Origin: Aurantiacibacter gangjinensis
GTDB taxonomy: Bacteria; Pseudomonadota; Alphaproteobacteria; Sphingomonadales; Sphingomonadaceae
DNA length: 64,000 nucleotides
NCBI RefSeq assembly: GCF_001886695.1
Contig: NZ_CP018097.1
Location: 2,003,001 to 2,067,000, forward strand
Direction: 5' to 3'
Shown here: piece by piece, positions 16,974 through 27,095 of the stretch
Position numbering within the stretch: position 1 is the first letter of the stretch
Layout of the letters: the number at the start of each line of letters is the position of its first letter
Translations under genes and position numbers: made by a program
Notes under the pieces: generated by a model
The model's input: only the letters and a program-made list of their open reading frames with translations
What the model was told of the DNA's origin: nothing
Database searches by the model: none

Positions 16974-18905
16974 ATGATCTCCTTCTTCCGCAATTTCTTC
17001 AATTCCAAGCTCGGCATCCCCGTAACGCTGGCATTCCTGGCGCTGATCGCCTTCGCTTTTGCCGCTGCAGACATCGGCGGATCTGGCACGTTCGGCGGCG
17101 TGGCCGGAGGCAGCAGGGTCGCAGTGATCGGCGATCGCGACATCTCCACATCGGACCTTGCCATCAATACGGACAGCGCTGCGCGCATGGCCCGCCAGCA
17201 GGATCCGACGCTTTCAACGGAAGCCTTCGTAGAGCAAGGCGGGCTTGACGATGTGCTCGACCAGCTGGTCAGCCGCTATTCCATTGCCGAATTCGCGCAC
17301 CAGATGGGCCTGCGTGTCAGCAACGCGCTGGTGGATAGCGAAATCCGCACAATTCCGGGCTTTCAGGGGCTGGACGGCAGTTTCGATATCAACGCCTTTC
17401 GCGCCGTCATCCGTGAGCGCGGCCTGACCGAAGCCATCGTGCGCGACGACCTTTCCATGGGTCTTTACGCCCGCCAGCTGGTGCTGCCTGTCACTTACGG
17501 TGCGGCCCTGCCCGACAGTATTGCGCGCCGCTACGCCGAACTCAGCGCCGAAACGCGCATCGGCAGCGCCGCCGCCCTGCCTGCCAGCCTTTTCCTGCCC
17601 GATAGCGGTCCCACAGCGGAGCAATTGCAGACCTACTACTCCGCCAACCGTGCGCGTTACATCCGGCCCGAGCGACGTACCTTGCGCTATGCTCTGTTCA
17701 ATGCCGATGCCGTCGATATCGCACCGGTGACGGATGCGCAGATCGCTCGCCGCTATCAGCGCGACGCGACGGTCTATGCGGCGACCGAAACGCGCAGCTT
17801 CACCCAGCTCGTCGTTCCCACCGAAGCGGCAGCACAAGCCGTGATCGACGAAGTGAATGCCGGCACATCGCTCGCCGATTCTGCCCGCTCGAAGGGTCTG
17901 GATACGGTGACGCTCACCGATCTCGAACGGTCCGACCTGCAGGCGCAAACGAATGCCGCCGTTGCCGAAGCCGCCTTCGATGTGCGCGCCGGCGACATTG
18001 TCGGGCCGGTGCGTGGCAGTCTCGGCTTCTACGTCTTGCAGGTCGACAACGTCCGCCAGGTCAGTGGCCGCACGCTCGACCAGGCAAGCGACGACATCCG
18101 TTCCGAAATCGAGCAAGAGCGCCGCAACCTTGCTTTGCAGGAATTGACCGAGCAGCTGGAAAACGACTTCGCCGACGGTACCAGCCTCTCCGAAGCTGCG
18201 GCAGCGCTGGGGCTGGATGTGGCGACTTCGCCGCAGGTGACGGCAGCCGGCAATGTCTATGAAACCGGGGCCGCCGTTTCGGACGAGCTTGCGCCTGTCA
18301 TCGGGTTCGCCTTCCAGTTACAGGAAGGCGATACCCAGCTGGCCGAGATCGTACCGGGCGAGCAATTCCTGTTGTTCGAAGTGGGCGAGATCACATCCAG
18401 TGCCGCCGCGCCGCTCGCCGAGATCCGGGAACAGGTTACGCTGCAATGGCGACGCGACCGAGGCATGGCCGCAGCCGGCCGCGCTGCGGCGCGCATCACG
18501 GAGCGGGTGGAAAACGGCGAAAGCCTTGCCGCTGCGCTCGCTGCCGAGGATGTGCCAGCCAGCAACCTTAATCCGCTTAGCCTCAACAGGGCGGAGCTGT
18601 TCCAGCAGGGCCAGCTTTCACGCGCCAGCATCCTGTTCTTCTCCATGGCCGAAGGCACGACAAAGCGTGTGGAGGTAGACGATGCCAACACGTGGTTCGT
18701 GGTGCAGCTGGACGAGATCCAGACGCCCGAGTTGGCTGAAGACGATCCGGCTATCGCCCGCACGCAGGCGCAGCTCGCGCAGACGCTGGGTCAGGAATAT
18801 GTCGAGCAATTCATTGCGGCGATGCAGGCCTCGCTCGATGTAGATATCAATGACGATGCCGTGCAGGCCGTGCGCGACCAGCTGACCAGCGCCGGCCAGC
18901 AATAG
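16974..18905 (+). CDS. Membrane-anchored peptidyl-prolyl isomerase (PpiD/SurA type)
   Basis: A 643-residue protein with one N-terminal membrane helix (residues about 13-33) and a large periplasmic part. Residues about 45-200 are a SurA_N-like chaperone region. A parvulin-like PpiC domain lies near 283-362 (AGDIVGPVRGSLGFYVLQVD), and the C-terminal third is helical and Ala/Glu-rich. The layout matches PpiD, a folding factor at the Sec translocon exit. It stands 11 bases upstream of trpE, a conserved pairing in this group that has no obvious functional link. Confidence 0.88.
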   Translation: MISFFRNFFNSKLGIPVTLAFLALIAFAFAAADIGGSGTFGGVAGGSRVAVIGDRDISTSDLAINTDSAARMARQQDPTLSTEAFVEQGGLDDVLDQLVSRYSIAEFAHQMGLRVSNALVDSEIRTIPGFQGLDGSFDINAFRAVIRERGLTEAIVRDDLSMGLYARQLVLPVTYGAALPDSIARRYAELSAETRIGSAAALPASLFLPDSGPTAEQLQTYYSANRARYIRPERRTLRYALFNADAVDIAPVTDAQIARRYQRDATVYAATETRSFTQLVVPTEAAAQAVIDEVNAGTSLADSARSKGLDTVTLTDLERSDLQAQTNAAVAEAAFDVRAGDIVGPVRGSLGFYVLQVDNVRQVSGRTLDQASDDIRSEIEQERRNLALQELTEQLENDFADGTSLSEAAAALGLDVATSPQVTAAGNVYETGAAVSDELAPVIGFAFQLQEGDTQLAEIVPGEQFLLFEVGEITSSAAAPLAEIREQVTLQWRRDRGMAAAGRAAARITERVENGESLAAALAAEDVPASNLNPLSLNRAELFQQGQLSRASILFFSMAEGTTKRVEVDDANTWFVVQLDEIQTPELAEDDPAIARTQAQLAQTLGQEYVEQFIAAMQASLDVDINDDAVQAVRDQLTSAGQQ

Positions 18906-18916
18906 GCACGCTCAAA

Positions 18917-20428
18917 GTGGCAGCCGCTCCGCACCATGCCGATGCCGCGCAGCGCGCGCTATCGGAAGGCCGCAACACGCTGGTGTGGCGGCGCGTGGTG
19001 GCGGATACGGAAACGCCCATCGGCGCCGCGCTCAAGCTGATCGAGCCGGGGCGCGGCGATTTCCTGCTGGAATCGGTCGAGGGCGGAGAAACGCGCGGGC
19101 GCTACAGCCTGCTCGGCCTCGATCCCGACCTGCTGTTTCGCGCAACCGGGGCGCAGGCGCAGATCAATCGCGAGTGGCGGCACGATCGCGGAGCCTTCGA
19201 GGTGCTGGATGGCGATGCTATGGCAGAGCTGCGCGCTCTGGCTCAGTCCTGCCTGATCGACGTGCCCGAAGGCCTGCCCCCTGCCCTCGCCTGCCTGGTG
19301 GGCTATTTCGGCTACGAGACTATCGGACTGGTCGAGAAGCTGCCCCGCGCCCCGCGAAGCGCGCTGGAAGTGCCGGACATGCTGTTTGCGCGGCCTGCGC
19401 TGGTGCTGGTGTTCGACCGGCTGACGGACGATCTGTTTTGCATCGCGCCGCTTTGGGCGGATAATGGCGAACCGTCGGCGAAGGTAGCCCGAGCCGGAGA
19501 GCGGATCGATGAGGCGCTGAGGAAGCTGGGCGAGAAAGTGCCTGCTCCGGCAAAGCAAGCGGAGCTTCCTGCAATGGAGCTGACGCCGGTTCTTGCCGCA
19601 GCGGACTATGCCGCGATGGTCGCCCGCGCGAAGGATTACATTACTGCGGGCGATATCTTCCAGGTGGTGCTGGCACAGCGCTTCACCTGCCCCTTCCAGC
19701 AACCCCCGCTGGACCTCTACCGCGCGCTGCGCCGGGTGAACCCTTCGCCTTTCCTCTATTTCCTCGACCTGCCCGGCTTTGCCGTCGTCGGTTCCTCTCC
19801 CGAAATCCTCGTGCGCGTGCGTGATGGCGAAGTGACCATTCGCCCGATTGCCGGCACGCGCCCGCGCGGTGCGACCGATAGCGAAGATCGCGCGAACGAG
19901 GTGAGCCTGCTCGCCGACCCGAAGGAATGTGCAGAGCATCTGATGTTGCTCGATCTCGGCCGCAACGATGTGGGCCGCGTTGCGGCTGCTGACAGTGTGC
20001 ATGTGACCGACAGCTTCACTATCGAGCGCTACAGCCATGTGATGCACATCGTCAGCAATGTCGTGGGCCAGCTGGCGGACGACAAGGATGCGCTCGACGC
20101 GCTCTTCGCGGGATTTCCGGCAGGCACCGTCAGCGGCGCGCCGAAGATTCGCGCTTGCGAAATCATCGCCGAACTGGAGCCCGAAACGCGTGGCGCCTAT
20201 GCGGGCGGCGTCGGCTACTTCGCACCGGACGGTTCGGTCGATAGCTGCATCGTGTTGCGCACCGCCGTCGTGAAGGACGATGTGATGCATGTGCAGGCGG
20301 GTGCGGGCATTGTCGCTGATAGCGACCCGGCGTCCGAAGCCGCCGAATGCCGCCACAAGGCAGGCGCGCTGATCGCAGCCGCACGCGAAGCCATGACTAT
20401 CGCTACCGAGCCGGGGTTCGGGCAGTGA
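18917..20428 (+). CDS. trpE: Anthranilate synthase component I
   Basis: A 503-residue chorismate-utilising enzyme. The N-terminal domain includes LLESVEGGETRGRYSLLGLD, the region that binds feedback tryptophan (LLES motif). The catalytic domain has IFQVVLAQRF, PIAGTRPRG, DLGRNDVGRV, FPAGTVSGAPK and the final GAGIVADSDP. With TrpG it makes anthranilate from chorismate and glutamine. The start GTG 18917 lacks a strong Shine-Dalgarno but gives a family-typical N-terminus. The stop overlaps the next gene (GTGA). Confidence 0.96.
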   Translation: MAAAPHHADAAQRALSEGRNTLVWRRVVADTETPIGAALKLIEPGRGDFLLESVEGGETRGRYSLLGLDPDLLFRATGAQAQINREWRHDRGAFEVLDGDAMAELRALAQSCLIDVPEGLPPALACLVGYFGYETIGLVEKLPRAPRSALEVPDMLFARPALVLVFDRLTDDLFCIAPLWADNGEPSAKVARAGERIDEALRKLGEKVPAPAKQAELPAMELTPVLAAADYAAMVARAKDYITAGDIFQVVLAQRFTCPFQQPPLDLYRALRRVNPSPFLYFLDLPGFAVVGSSPEILVRVRDGEVTIRPIAGTRPRGATDSEDRANEVSLLADPKECAEHLMLLDLGRNDVGRVAAADSVHVTDSFTIERYSHVMHIVSNVVGQLADDKDALDALFAGFPAGTVSGAPKIRACEIIAELEPETRGAYAGGVGYFAPDGSVDSCIVLRTAVVKDDVMHVQAGAGIVADSDPASEAAECRHKAGALIAAAREAMTIATEPGFGQ

Positions 20429-21228
20429 TCCGCGCCCTTGCTCTCTCTGCCGTCATACTGCTGGCCGCCTGCACCGTCCGCACGGATGAGGCAGAGCCGG
20501 TGCAACGAGTGTCGATTTGCGAACCGATCGTGTTCGAGGATACGCCCTTCACCCACTGCACCGCCGAACCGGGCCGGCATGCTGTGACCATGGACCTCGC
20601 GCCTGAGGATGGCGGCGCGCCTTATCGCTCGCTGGACGCCTATAGCGATGCTGTGGGCGAGGATGCGGCACGGATCGCGCTGGTGATGAATGGCGGGATG
20701 TATGACGCGGATGGTCGGCCGATCGGCTACTATGTCGAGGATGGTCGCCGTCTCGCATTACTCAACGAGAATGAAGGGCCGGGCAATTTCCACCTACTGC
20801 CCAATGGCGTGTTCTATGGCGAGAGCGAGGACGGCCCGTGGCGCGTGATGGAAACCGCGCGCTTTGGCGAGGAGGTGGAGGACCGCCCTGCCTTTGCCAC
20901 CCAGTCCGGCCCCATGCTGGTAATCGATGGCGACCTGCATCCCGATTTCGACCCCGATGGGGAAAGCCGGAAGACCCGCAACGCCGTCGGCGTGGACGAT
21001 GCGGGCCGCGCGCATTTCCTTGTCAGCGAGGCGCCGGTCAGCTTCGGCAAGCTCGCGCGGCTCTATCGCGATGTGCTGCGCGTCGATAACGCGCTGTTTC
21101 TCGACGGCACCGTCTCGCAGATCTGGGATCCTGCCAGCGGACGTCTCGACCGCGGACCGGACATCGGGCCGCTGATCGTGGTGACGGAAACAACAGAAGA
21201 AGAAACGACAAGTGAGGATGCCGAATGA
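20425..21228 (+). CDS. Phosphodiester glycosidase-family lipoprotein (NAGPA/DUF2233-like)
   Basis: A 267-residue protein starting at GTG 20425, overlapping the trpE stop. A lipoprotein signal ends in LLAAC with the lipidated cysteine at 16. The body carries motifs of the NAGPA/DUF2233 family: ALVMNGGMYDADGRPIGYYV, AFATQSGPMLVIDG, RKTRNAVGVDD and ALFLDGTVSQIW. In related proteins this domain removes sugars from phosphodiester glycans, so a cell-envelope role is likely. It sits between trpE and trpG together with a peptidase, all coupled by start/stop overlaps, although tryptophan synthesis has no known need for it. Confidence 0.82.
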   Translation: MIRALALSAVILLAACTVRTDEAEPVQRVSICEPIVFEDTPFTHCTAEPGRHAVTMDLAPEDGGAPYRSLDAYSDAVGEDAARIALVMNGGMYDADGRPIGYYVEDGRRLALLNENEGPGNFHLLPNGVFYGESEDGPWRVMETARFGEEVEDRPAFATQSGPMLVIDGDLHPDFDPDGESRKTRNAVGVDDAGRAHFLVSEAPVSFGKLARLYRDVLRVDNALFLDGTVSQIWDPASGRLDRGPDIGPLIVVTETTEEETTSEDAE

Positions 21229-22184
21229 GTGACTATCGCGGGCTGTATCCGCAGCTGGAGCCGTTCGACAGCGGCATGCTCGATGTGGGCGAAGGGCACT
21301 CGCTTTACTGGGAGCGGGTCGGCACGAAAGGCGCCAAGCCCGCCGTCATGCTGCATGGCGGCCCGGGTGGCGGCGTGAGCCCCGCCCATCGCGGCCAATG
21401 GGATCCCGAACTCTACGATGTCCTGCTGTTCGACCAGCGCGGCTGCGGCCGCTCGCTGCCCTTCGCGGAAATCGAGAACAACGACACCTGGCGCATCGTT
21501 GCCGATATGGAGAAGCTGCGGGAGATGTGCGGCTTCGATACATGGCAGGTCTTCGGCGGCAGCTGGGGCGCGACACTCGCCCTCGCCTATGCGCAGACGC
21601 ATCCCGAGCGGGTGAGCGAGCTGGTGCTGCGCGGCGTTTTCCTCGGGCGGCAGAAGGAAAAGGACTGGCTTTACCGCCACGGTGCCAGCCAGATCATGGC
21701 CGAACAGTGGGGTAATTTCAGCGGCCTCATCCCGGAAAGCGAGCGCGACGACCTCGTGCGCGCCTATTACAACCGGCTCACCAGCGATGACGAGGCCACG
21801 CGCCTTGCCGCCGCCAAGGAGTGGTCGCTGTGGGAAGGCTGTGTTGCCACGCTGCTGCCCAATGACGAACTGATGGATAGCTTCGCCGATCCGGCCAAGG
21901 CCGTTCCGTTCGCGCGCATTTGCGCCAAGTTCTTCCTAGAAGACTTCTTCCTGGAACCGAACCAGCTGCTGGCCAATGTCGAGAAGCTGCACGGCATTCC
22001 CGGCATCATCGTGCAGGGCCGCCACGACATCTGCTGTCCGCCCGTCTCGGCATACGAGCTGAAAAAGGCGTGGCCAGAGGTCGATCTGCGGATCGTCCAC
22101 GATGCGGGCCACAGCGCAGGCGAGCCGGGCATCATAGACGGACTTGTCCGCGCGACAGACGAATTTGCAGGCAAAGCGTCTTGA
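21225..22184 (+). CDS. pip: Proline iminopeptidase
   Basis: A 319-residue alpha/beta-hydrolase of family S33. The oxyanion motif HGGPGGG is at 44-50, the nucleophile S113 is in [10 protein letters not shown], the acid is in QGRHDICCP and the His in [10 protein letters not shown]. It releases N-terminal proline from peptides. Its ATG overlaps the lipoprotein stop (ATGA), and trpG begins 31 bases after its stop. Proline iminopeptidase within the trp cluster appears to be a lineage-specific arrangement. A cytoplasmic location is likely, since no signal peptide is seen. Confidence 0.9.
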   Translation: MSDYRGLYPQLEPFDSGMLDVGEGHSLYWERVGTKGAKPAVMLHGGPGGGVSPAHRGQWDPELYDVLLFDQRGCGRSLPFAEIENNDTWRIVADMEKLREMCGFDTWQVFGGSWGATLALAYAQTHPERVSELVLRGVFLGRQKEKDWLYRHGASQIMAEQWGNFSGLIPESERDDLVRAYYNRLTSDDEATRLAAAKEWSLWEGCVATLLPNDELMDSFADPAKAVPFARICAKFFLEDFFLEPNQLLANVEKLHGIPGIIVQGRHDICCPPVSAYELKKAWPEVDLRIVHDAGHSAGEPGIIDGLVRATDEFAGKAS

Positions 22185-22215
22185 TCGCCGCGCGCCTTGC
22201 GGCGAAAGGCACGGC

Positions 22216-22830
22216 ATGACCGCCGCGCCCGACATCCTCGTCATAGACAATTACGACAGCTTCACCTTCAATCTCGTCCACTACCTGATGCAGCTGGGCG
22301 CGAAGGTCGAGGTGGTGCGGCATGACGAGCTGACTGCCGATGAAGCCATGGCAAAAGGCGCGAAGGGCATCCTGATCTCGCCCGGCCCCTGCACGCCGAA
22401 CGAGGCAGGCATCAGCCTCGCCATCGTGGCGGCCTGTGCCGATACCAAGACACCGCTGCTGGGCGTGTGCCTCGGCCATCAGGCCATCGGCCAGTATTTC
22501 GGCGGGCGCGTCACGCGTGGCGGGCTTATGCATGGCAAGACGAGCGCGGTGGAGCACGACGGCACCGGTGTTTTCGCCGGCCTGCCGTCCCCCTACACCG
22601 CCACGCGCTATCACTCGCTGATCGTGGAAGACATTCCCGATTACCTGCTCGTCAACGCCACCAGCACCACGCCCGGGGCGGACGCCGCGGCGGTGATGGG
22701 TTTTCGTCACGCAGAGCTGCCCATTCACGGCGTGCAATTTCATCCCGAAAGCATCGCGACCGAGCACGGCCATGCGCTGCTTGCCAATTTCTGTGCCCTG
22801 TGCGGCATCCCGGCAAAGGTGCCGGCATGA
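22216..22830 (+). CDS. trpG: Anthranilate synthase component II (glutamine amidotransferase)
   Basis: A 204-residue class I glutamine amidotransferase. It opens with [18 protein letters not shown]; the nucleophile C85 is in [16 protein letters not shown], and H176/E178 are in [14 protein letters not shown]. It supplies ammonia to TrpE. In many proteobacteria the same protein also serves p-aminobenzoate synthesis as PabA, which could apply here because no separate pabA is visible. Start ATG 22216 is used; the upstream in-frame TTG at 22144 lies inside the peptidase gene. Confidence 0.95.
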   Translation: MTAAPDILVIDNYDSFTFNLVHYLMQLGAKVEVVRHDELTADEAMAKGAKGILISPGPCTPNEAGISLAIVAACADTKTPLLGVCLGHQAIGQYFGGRVTRGGLMHGKTSAVEHDGTGVFAGLPSPYTATRYHSLIVEDIPDYLLVNATSTTPGADAAAVMGFRHAELPIHGVQFHPESIATEHGHALLANFCALCGIPAKVPA

Positions 22831-23819
22831 GCGTGCTCCCCCCGGCCACCGCCCCGCTGACCGAAGCGGAAGCCTATGCAGCATTCGCCGATATGCTCGA
22901 CGGCAAACCGGACGAGGAGGAGATCGCCTCATTCCTCTCCGACATGACCGATCGCGGCGAGCGGGCCGACGAGATTGCCGGAGCCGCGCGCGCCATGCGA
23001 GAACGGCTGATCCCCATCGAAGCGCCCGAAGGGGCCATCGACGTGTGCGGCACGGGCGGCGACGGGCATCACACGCTGAACGTCTCCACCGCCGTTTCGC
23101 TGGTCGTCGCAGCTTGCGGCGTGCCTGTGGCAAAGCACGGCAATCGCGCCGCCAGCAGCAAGGCCGGTGCTGCCGACACGCTGGAAGCGCTGGGCCTCGA
23201 CATGGATGCCGCCGGTCGCACGGCAGAGCATACGCTGCGCGAGATCGGCATCTGCTTCCTGTTCGCCAAGAACCACCATCCGGCGATGGCGCGCATTCAG
23301 CCCATTCGGCAAAAGCTGGGCAAGCGCACGATTTTCAACCTGATGGGTCCGCTGTCCAACCCCGCACGTGTGCGCCGCCAGCTGATCGGTATCGCCCGGC
23401 CCGCCTATGTGCCGATCTACGCCGATGCCATGTCGCGCCTGGGCACGGAACGAACCTTCATCGTCTCGGGCGACGAGGGTCTCGACGAGCTGAGTCTCGA
23501 CGAAGGAAACGAGGTCGCCGACGTGCAAGGGCGCGATGTCACCATGAAGCGCGTCCGCGCAGAAGACGCCGGCTTGCCCCATGCCCCGGTCGAGGCCATT
23601 CGCGGCGGCGATCCGGCGCACAACGCCCGCGCGCTGGAAGCGTTACTGATGGGCGCACCCGGCCCCTATCGCGATGCGGTGGTGTTCAACGCGGCAGGTT
23701 CGCTGCTGGTCGCGGGAGAAGTCGATAGCTGGCAGGATGGCGCGGAAGAAGCGGCAGAAGCACTGGATAAGGGGCTGGCGAAGCAATTGCTCGATTGCTG
23801 GATCGCGGCGGCGAAGTAG
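22827..23819 (+). CDS. trpD: Anthranilate phosphoribosyltransferase
   Basis: A 330-residue enzyme transferring phosphoribosyl from PRPP to anthranilate. The PRPP-binding loop GTGGDG is at 75-80, followed by [20 protein letters not shown] and [20 protein letters not shown], both diagnostic; [14 protein letters not shown] is also present. ATG 22827 overlaps the trpG stop. A palindromic repeat follows the stop before trpC. Confidence 0.96.
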   Translation: MSVLPPATAPLTEAEAYAAFADMLDGKPDEEEIASFLSDMTDRGERADEIAGAARAMRERLIPIEAPEGAIDVCGTGGDGHHTLNVSTAVSLVVAACGVPVAKHGNRAASSKAGAADTLEALGLDMDAAGRTAEHTLREIGICFLFAKNHHPAMARIQPIRQKLGKRTIFNLMGPLSNPARVRRQLIGIARPAYVPIYADAMSRLGTERTFIVSGDEGLDELSLDEGNEVADVQGRDVTMKRVRAEDAGLPHAPVEAIRGGDPAHNARALEALLMGAPGPYRDAVVFNAAGSLLVAGEVDSWQDGAEEAAEALDKGLAKQLLDCWIAAAK

Positions 23820-23834
23820 GCAAGCAAATAAAAC

Positions 23835-23926
23835 CCGCTCATCCTGAGCTTGTCGAAGGATCGCTTTTTCTAATAGCGGGGCGCTTGAAAGGAAGAACGA
23901 TGCTTCGACAAGCTCAGCATGAGCGG
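23835..23926. repeat. REP-like palindromic repeat between trpD and trpC
   Basis: Two 29-base arms (23835-23863 and 23898-23926) are inverted copies around a 34-base centre, with only two differences. Each arm is itself a small hairpin: ATCCT/AGGAT in the left and ATGCT/AGCAT in the right. The two differences are a base pair within each arm, so they are compensatory. The core CTGAGCTTGTCGAAG is a motif I recognise as dispersed in many proteobacterial genomes. The right end merges into the GGAG used by trpC. Confidence 0.8.
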
Positions 23927-23934
23927 AGATTGCG

Positions 23935-24723
23935 TTGAATAAGCTCGAAGAAATATGCGCCACCAAGCGCGAGGAAGTCCGCATCCGCAAGGGCGGCAAG
24001 ACGCTGTCCGACCTCGATCGGATCGCAGCCGATGTCAGCGCGCCGCGGGGCTTCGAGAAGGCATTGCGCGACAAAGCCGAAACCGGTTTCGCACTGATTG
24101 CCGAAATCAAGAAAGCCAGTCCCTCCAAGGGTCTGATCCGCGCCGATTTCCGCCCGCGCCAGCACGCCATGGACTATGCGCAAGGCGGCGCAGCGTGCCT
24201 CTCCGTGCTGACGGACCAGCCCTACTTTCAGGGTCACGAAGATTACCTGATCGATGCGCGCGCCAGCTGCGCCCTTCCCGTGCTGCGGAAGGATTTCATG
24301 GTCGATCCGTGGCAGGTGGCCGAAAGCCGCGCCATTGGTGCAGACGCCATCCTCATCATCGTCGCCGCGCTGGAGGATACGCTGATGCAGGAAATCGAGG
24401 CCGCAGCCGTGGAACGCGGCATGGACGTGCTGGTGGAAGTGCATGACGAGGCGGAGCTGGAGCGCGCCGCGACAGACCTCGCCTCGCGCCTGATCGGCGT
24501 CAACAATCGCGACCTGAGGACCTTCACAACGGATCTCGCCACGACCGAACGGCTCGCGCCGCTCGCGCCCGAAGGCACGCTGCTGGTGGGCGAAAGCGGC
24601 ATCAATTCCCACGCCGATTGCGAGCGGCTGGCGCGCTGCGACGTGCGCACATTCCTCGTCGGCGAAAGCCTGATGCGTCAGGACGATGTCGAGGCAGCCA
24701 CGCGGACGCTCCTGCACGGCTAG
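23935..24723 (+). CDS. trpC: Indole-3-glycerol-phosphate synthase
   Basis: A 262-residue TIM-barrel enzyme making indole-3-glycerol phosphate from CdRP. It opens [15 protein letters not shown] and contains [49 protein letters not shown] and [14 protein letters not shown], covering the catalytic Lys/Glu residues. The start is TTG 23935; the GGAG just upstream overlaps the end of the palindromic repeat. trpF, trpB and trpA are not in the window. Confidence 0.95.
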   Translation: MNKLEEICATKREEVRIRKGGKTLSDLDRIAADVSAPRGFEKALRDKAETGFALIAEIKKASPSKGLIRADFRPRQHAMDYAQGGAACLSVLTDQPYFQGHEDYLIDARASCALPVLRKDFMVDPWQVAESRAIGADAILIIVAALEDTLMQEIEAAAVERGMDVLVEVHDEAELERAATDLASRLIGVNNRDLRTFTTDLATTERLAPLAPEGTLLVGESGINSHADCERLARCDVRTFLVGESLMRQDDVEAATRTLLHG

Positions 24724-24806
24724 ACTTTCTTGGGACATATTTGTCCGTCATGCATTGTTCCCTTATCGGCCAATCCTGGCCTCAAAGTCACTCGAAGGGG
24801 ACGACC

Positions 24807-25187
24807 ATGGGAATTTTCAGCTCGATCAAGGATGCAATCTTCGGCAAGGACGAGCCGGAGGCGACCAAGACCATGGGCCGCGCGCCCAAGGCGACGACCG
24901 GCTTCGGCGCGGCACAGACAAAGGGCGCTCCCATCAGCGAAGTGGACGTCGAAGCGCGGCTCGACGCGATGGATGGCGCAGACAAGCTCAACTGGCGCAG
25001 TTCCATCGTCGACCTGATGAAGCTGGTCGGCCTCGATCCCAGCTACGAGAACCGCAAGCAGCTCGCCACCGAACTGGGCGACAACGATTATTCCGGCAAG
25101 GCGGAAGAGAACATGGCGCTGCATAGCCACGTGATGGACAAGCTGGCCGAGAATGGCGGCAAGGTGCCGCAGAGCCTGCGCAGCTGA
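24807..25187 (+). CDS. DUF3597 family protein
   Basis: A 126-residue soluble protein starting MGIFSSIKDAIFGKDEPEAT, with a flexible middle and a conserved helical C-terminal half (VDVEARLDAMDGADKLNWRS to ELGDNDYSGKAEENMALHSH). This matches DUF3597, a small alpha-helical family of unknown function found in alpha- and gammaproteobacteria. AAGGGG lies upstream of ATG 24807. It has an 83-base gap from trpC and its own terminator downstream, so it may be transcribed alone. Confidence 0.8.
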   Translation: MGIFSSIKDAIFGKDEPEATKTMGRAPKATTGFGAAQTKGAPISEVDVEARLDAMDGADKLNWRSSIVDLMKLVGLDPSYENRKQLATELGDNDYSGKAEENMALHSHVMDKLAENGGKVPQSLRS

Positions 25188-25207
25188 GCAAATTGTCTCA
25201 GATGATT

Positions 25208-25245
25208 GAAGGGCGTCGCCGCGAAAGCGTCGGCGCCCTTTCTGT
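25208..25245 (+). terminator. Terminator after the DUF3597 gene
   Basis: AAGGGCG (25209-25215) pairs with CGCCCTT (25234-25240), with further inner pairing of CCGCG/CG and GAAA-type loop sequence, and is followed by TCTGTT. It lies 21 bases after the stop codon. Confidence 0.7.
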
Positions 25246-25410
25246 TATGCGGCTCTCCGCTGCCCGCTTTCCTAATCGTTTTGGTTCGTGCAGACAGGCA
25301 CGCATGAGCAAAACTCACGCATATCTGCCATTTCTTCGCTTTTTGTGTCCAAGGCTGATTCCTTGCCCTGGACAGTGCTCCAAGTGCTCCAGGTTAGCAG
25401 TGGTGGCGGC

Positions 25411-25881
25411 ATGAGCGGCCTCACCCATCTGGGCGATGACGGCGCTGCGCGCATGGTCGATGTGGGCGGCAAGGCGGAAACGCAGCGGAGCGCGACTGCC
25501 ACCGGCCGGATCACGATGCAGCCTGCCACGCTCGCCGCAGTGCGCGATGGCAATGGGCCTAAGGGTGACGTGCTGGGAACGGCGCGTATCGCGGGTATCA
25601 TGGCCGCGAAGCGCACGGGCGAGCTGATCCCGCTCTGCCACCCGCTCGCGCTTGACAGCGTGAACGTGGACTTCGCCTTCACCGAAAGCGCGATAGAGGT
25701 GACGGCCACCGCCTCGCTGACTGGCCGCACGGGCGTGGAGATGGAAGCGCTTACCGCTGCCAGTGTCGCGCTGCTCACTCTCTACGACATGGCAAAGGCG
25801 CTGGAGAAGGGGATGGTGATCGAACAGGTCCGCCTCGTCGCCAAGACAGGCGGCAAGAGCGGCGACTGGCACGCCGCGTGA
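25411..25881 (+). CDS. moaC: Cyclic pyranopterin monophosphate synthase
   Basis: A 156-residue enzyme for the second step of molybdenum cofactor synthesis. The active-site residues K51, H77 ([10 protein letters not shown]) and D126 (LYDMAKAL) align in number with the E. coli enzyme, and [20 protein letters not shown] is the conserved core. Start ATG 25411 gives [11 protein letters not shown]; the frame is open upstream to 25288, but that part is not MoaC-like. Its stop overlaps the moeA start (GTGA). Confidence 0.95.
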   Translation: MSGLTHLGDDGAARMVDVGGKAETQRSATATGRITMQPATLAAVRDGNGPKGDVLGTARIAGIMAAKRTGELIPLCHPLALDSVNVDFAFTESAIEVTATASLTGRTGVEMEALTAASVALLTLYDMAKALEKGMVIEQVRLVAKTGGKSGDWHAA

Positions 25882-27071
25882 GCCTGCTTCCGCTTGATGA
25901 AGCGCAGCGAAGGCTGCTGGAGGGAACCCACCGGCTTCCGACCGAGGATGTGCCGCTCGATGCCGCGCATGGCCGCTACCTCGCAAACGATGTCGTGGCT
26001 AAGCGCAACCAGCCCGCGGCGGACCTCTCGGCCATGGATGGCTATGCGATGCTGGCCGGGGACGATGGCGGACCGTGGACCGTGATCGGCGAAAGCGCGG
26101 CCGGGCACCCCTTCGGTGGGTCGCTCGCCCGCGGCCAATGCGTCCGCATCTCGACGGGTGCGCTGCTGCCCACGGGCGCAAGCGCCATCCTGATTCAGGA
26201 GAACGCCGGGCGGAAAGGCGATGTGGTCACACTGGCCGGCGGGGATGGCCCGTCGGCAGATCTCGTCCGCCGCAGGGCATTCGACTTCGCGCAAGGCGAC
26301 ACGGTGCTCGTCGCCGGATCGCGGGTGGATGCGCCGCAGTTGGCTTTGGCGCGGATGGCGGGACACCGCAGCCTCGCCGTCGGCAAGCGCCCGGCCCTCG
26401 CCGTGATCGACTGCGGTGACGAACTGAGCGATGCCGCGTCGCTACCCGACCACCGCATACCGGCCACGAACGGCTCGATGGTGCAGACCATGTGCGCTCC
26501 CCTCGCCCGAGACGCTCGCCGGATCGGCCCGGTGGCGGACAGCATGGACGCCCTGCTCGGCGCATTGGCTGAAACGGCTGATGCAGATGTGATCGTGACA
26601 AGCGGCGGCGCCTCGGTCGGCGACCATGACCTGGTGCGTCCGGCGCTCGAACGCTGGGGCGCCGAGCTGGGTTTCTGGCGGGTAGCCATCAAACCCGGCA
26701 AACCGCTGCTGATTGCGCGCAGGGGCGCGACGACGCTGGTCGGCCTGCCCGGCAACCCGGCATCCGCTTATGTGACCGCCTTCCTCTTCGTACTGCCCCT
26801 GCTGCGGCACCTCGCCGGCGCGAGTGATGCATTCCCGCGCGCTGTACAGCTATCGCTCGGCGAACCGTTGCCGGAGACCGGAGTGCGTGCCGAGTTGTTC
26901 CGCGCACGATTGCACAATGGCTATGCCGTGCCCATCGCCCAGCGCGACAGCAGCGCGTTGCAGGCTCTTGCTGCTGCCGACCTGCTGATCCATCGCCCTG
27001 TCGGAGCCGAAGCTGCCGCCGCGGGCGAGCTGGTATCGGCTTATCTGATCCAAAATGGCGGTATCGCTTGA
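25878..27071 (+). CDS. moeA: Molybdopterin molybdotransferase
   Basis: A 397-residue protein inserting molybdate into adenylylated molybdopterin. It has SAMDGYAM in the N-terminal region, [10 protein letters not shown], then the MogA-like domain with [29 protein letters not shown] and [15 protein letters not shown], and the small C-terminal beta domain. Start GTG 25878 overlaps the moaC stop. The lexA operator begins 25 bases after its stop. Confidence 0.95.
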   Translation: MSLLPLDEAQRRLLEGTHRLPTEDVPLDAAHGRYLANDVVAKRNQPAADLSAMDGYAMLAGDDGGPWTVIGESAAGHPFGGSLARGQCVRISTGALLPTGASAILIQENAGRKGDVVTLAGGDGPSADLVRRRAFDFAQGDTVLVAGSRVDAPQLALARMAGHRSLAVGKRPALAVIDCGDELSDAASLPDHRIPATNGSMVQTMCAPLARDARRIGPVADSMDALLGALAETADADVIVTSGGASVGDHDLVRPALERWGAELGFWRVAIKPGKPLLIARRGATTLVGLPGNPASAYVTAFLFVLPLLRHLAGASDAFPRAVQLSLGEPLPETGVRAELFRARLHNGYAVPIAQRDSSALQALAAADLLIHRPVGAEAAAAGELVSAYLIQNGGIA

Positions 27072-27095
27072 CGGGCACCCCAATGTTGCCTACTT

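Noticed and set aside
25360-25402. Tandem GTGCTCCA copies upstream of moaC
   Set aside because: Only two adjacent 8-base copies and no regulatory logic; probably chance.
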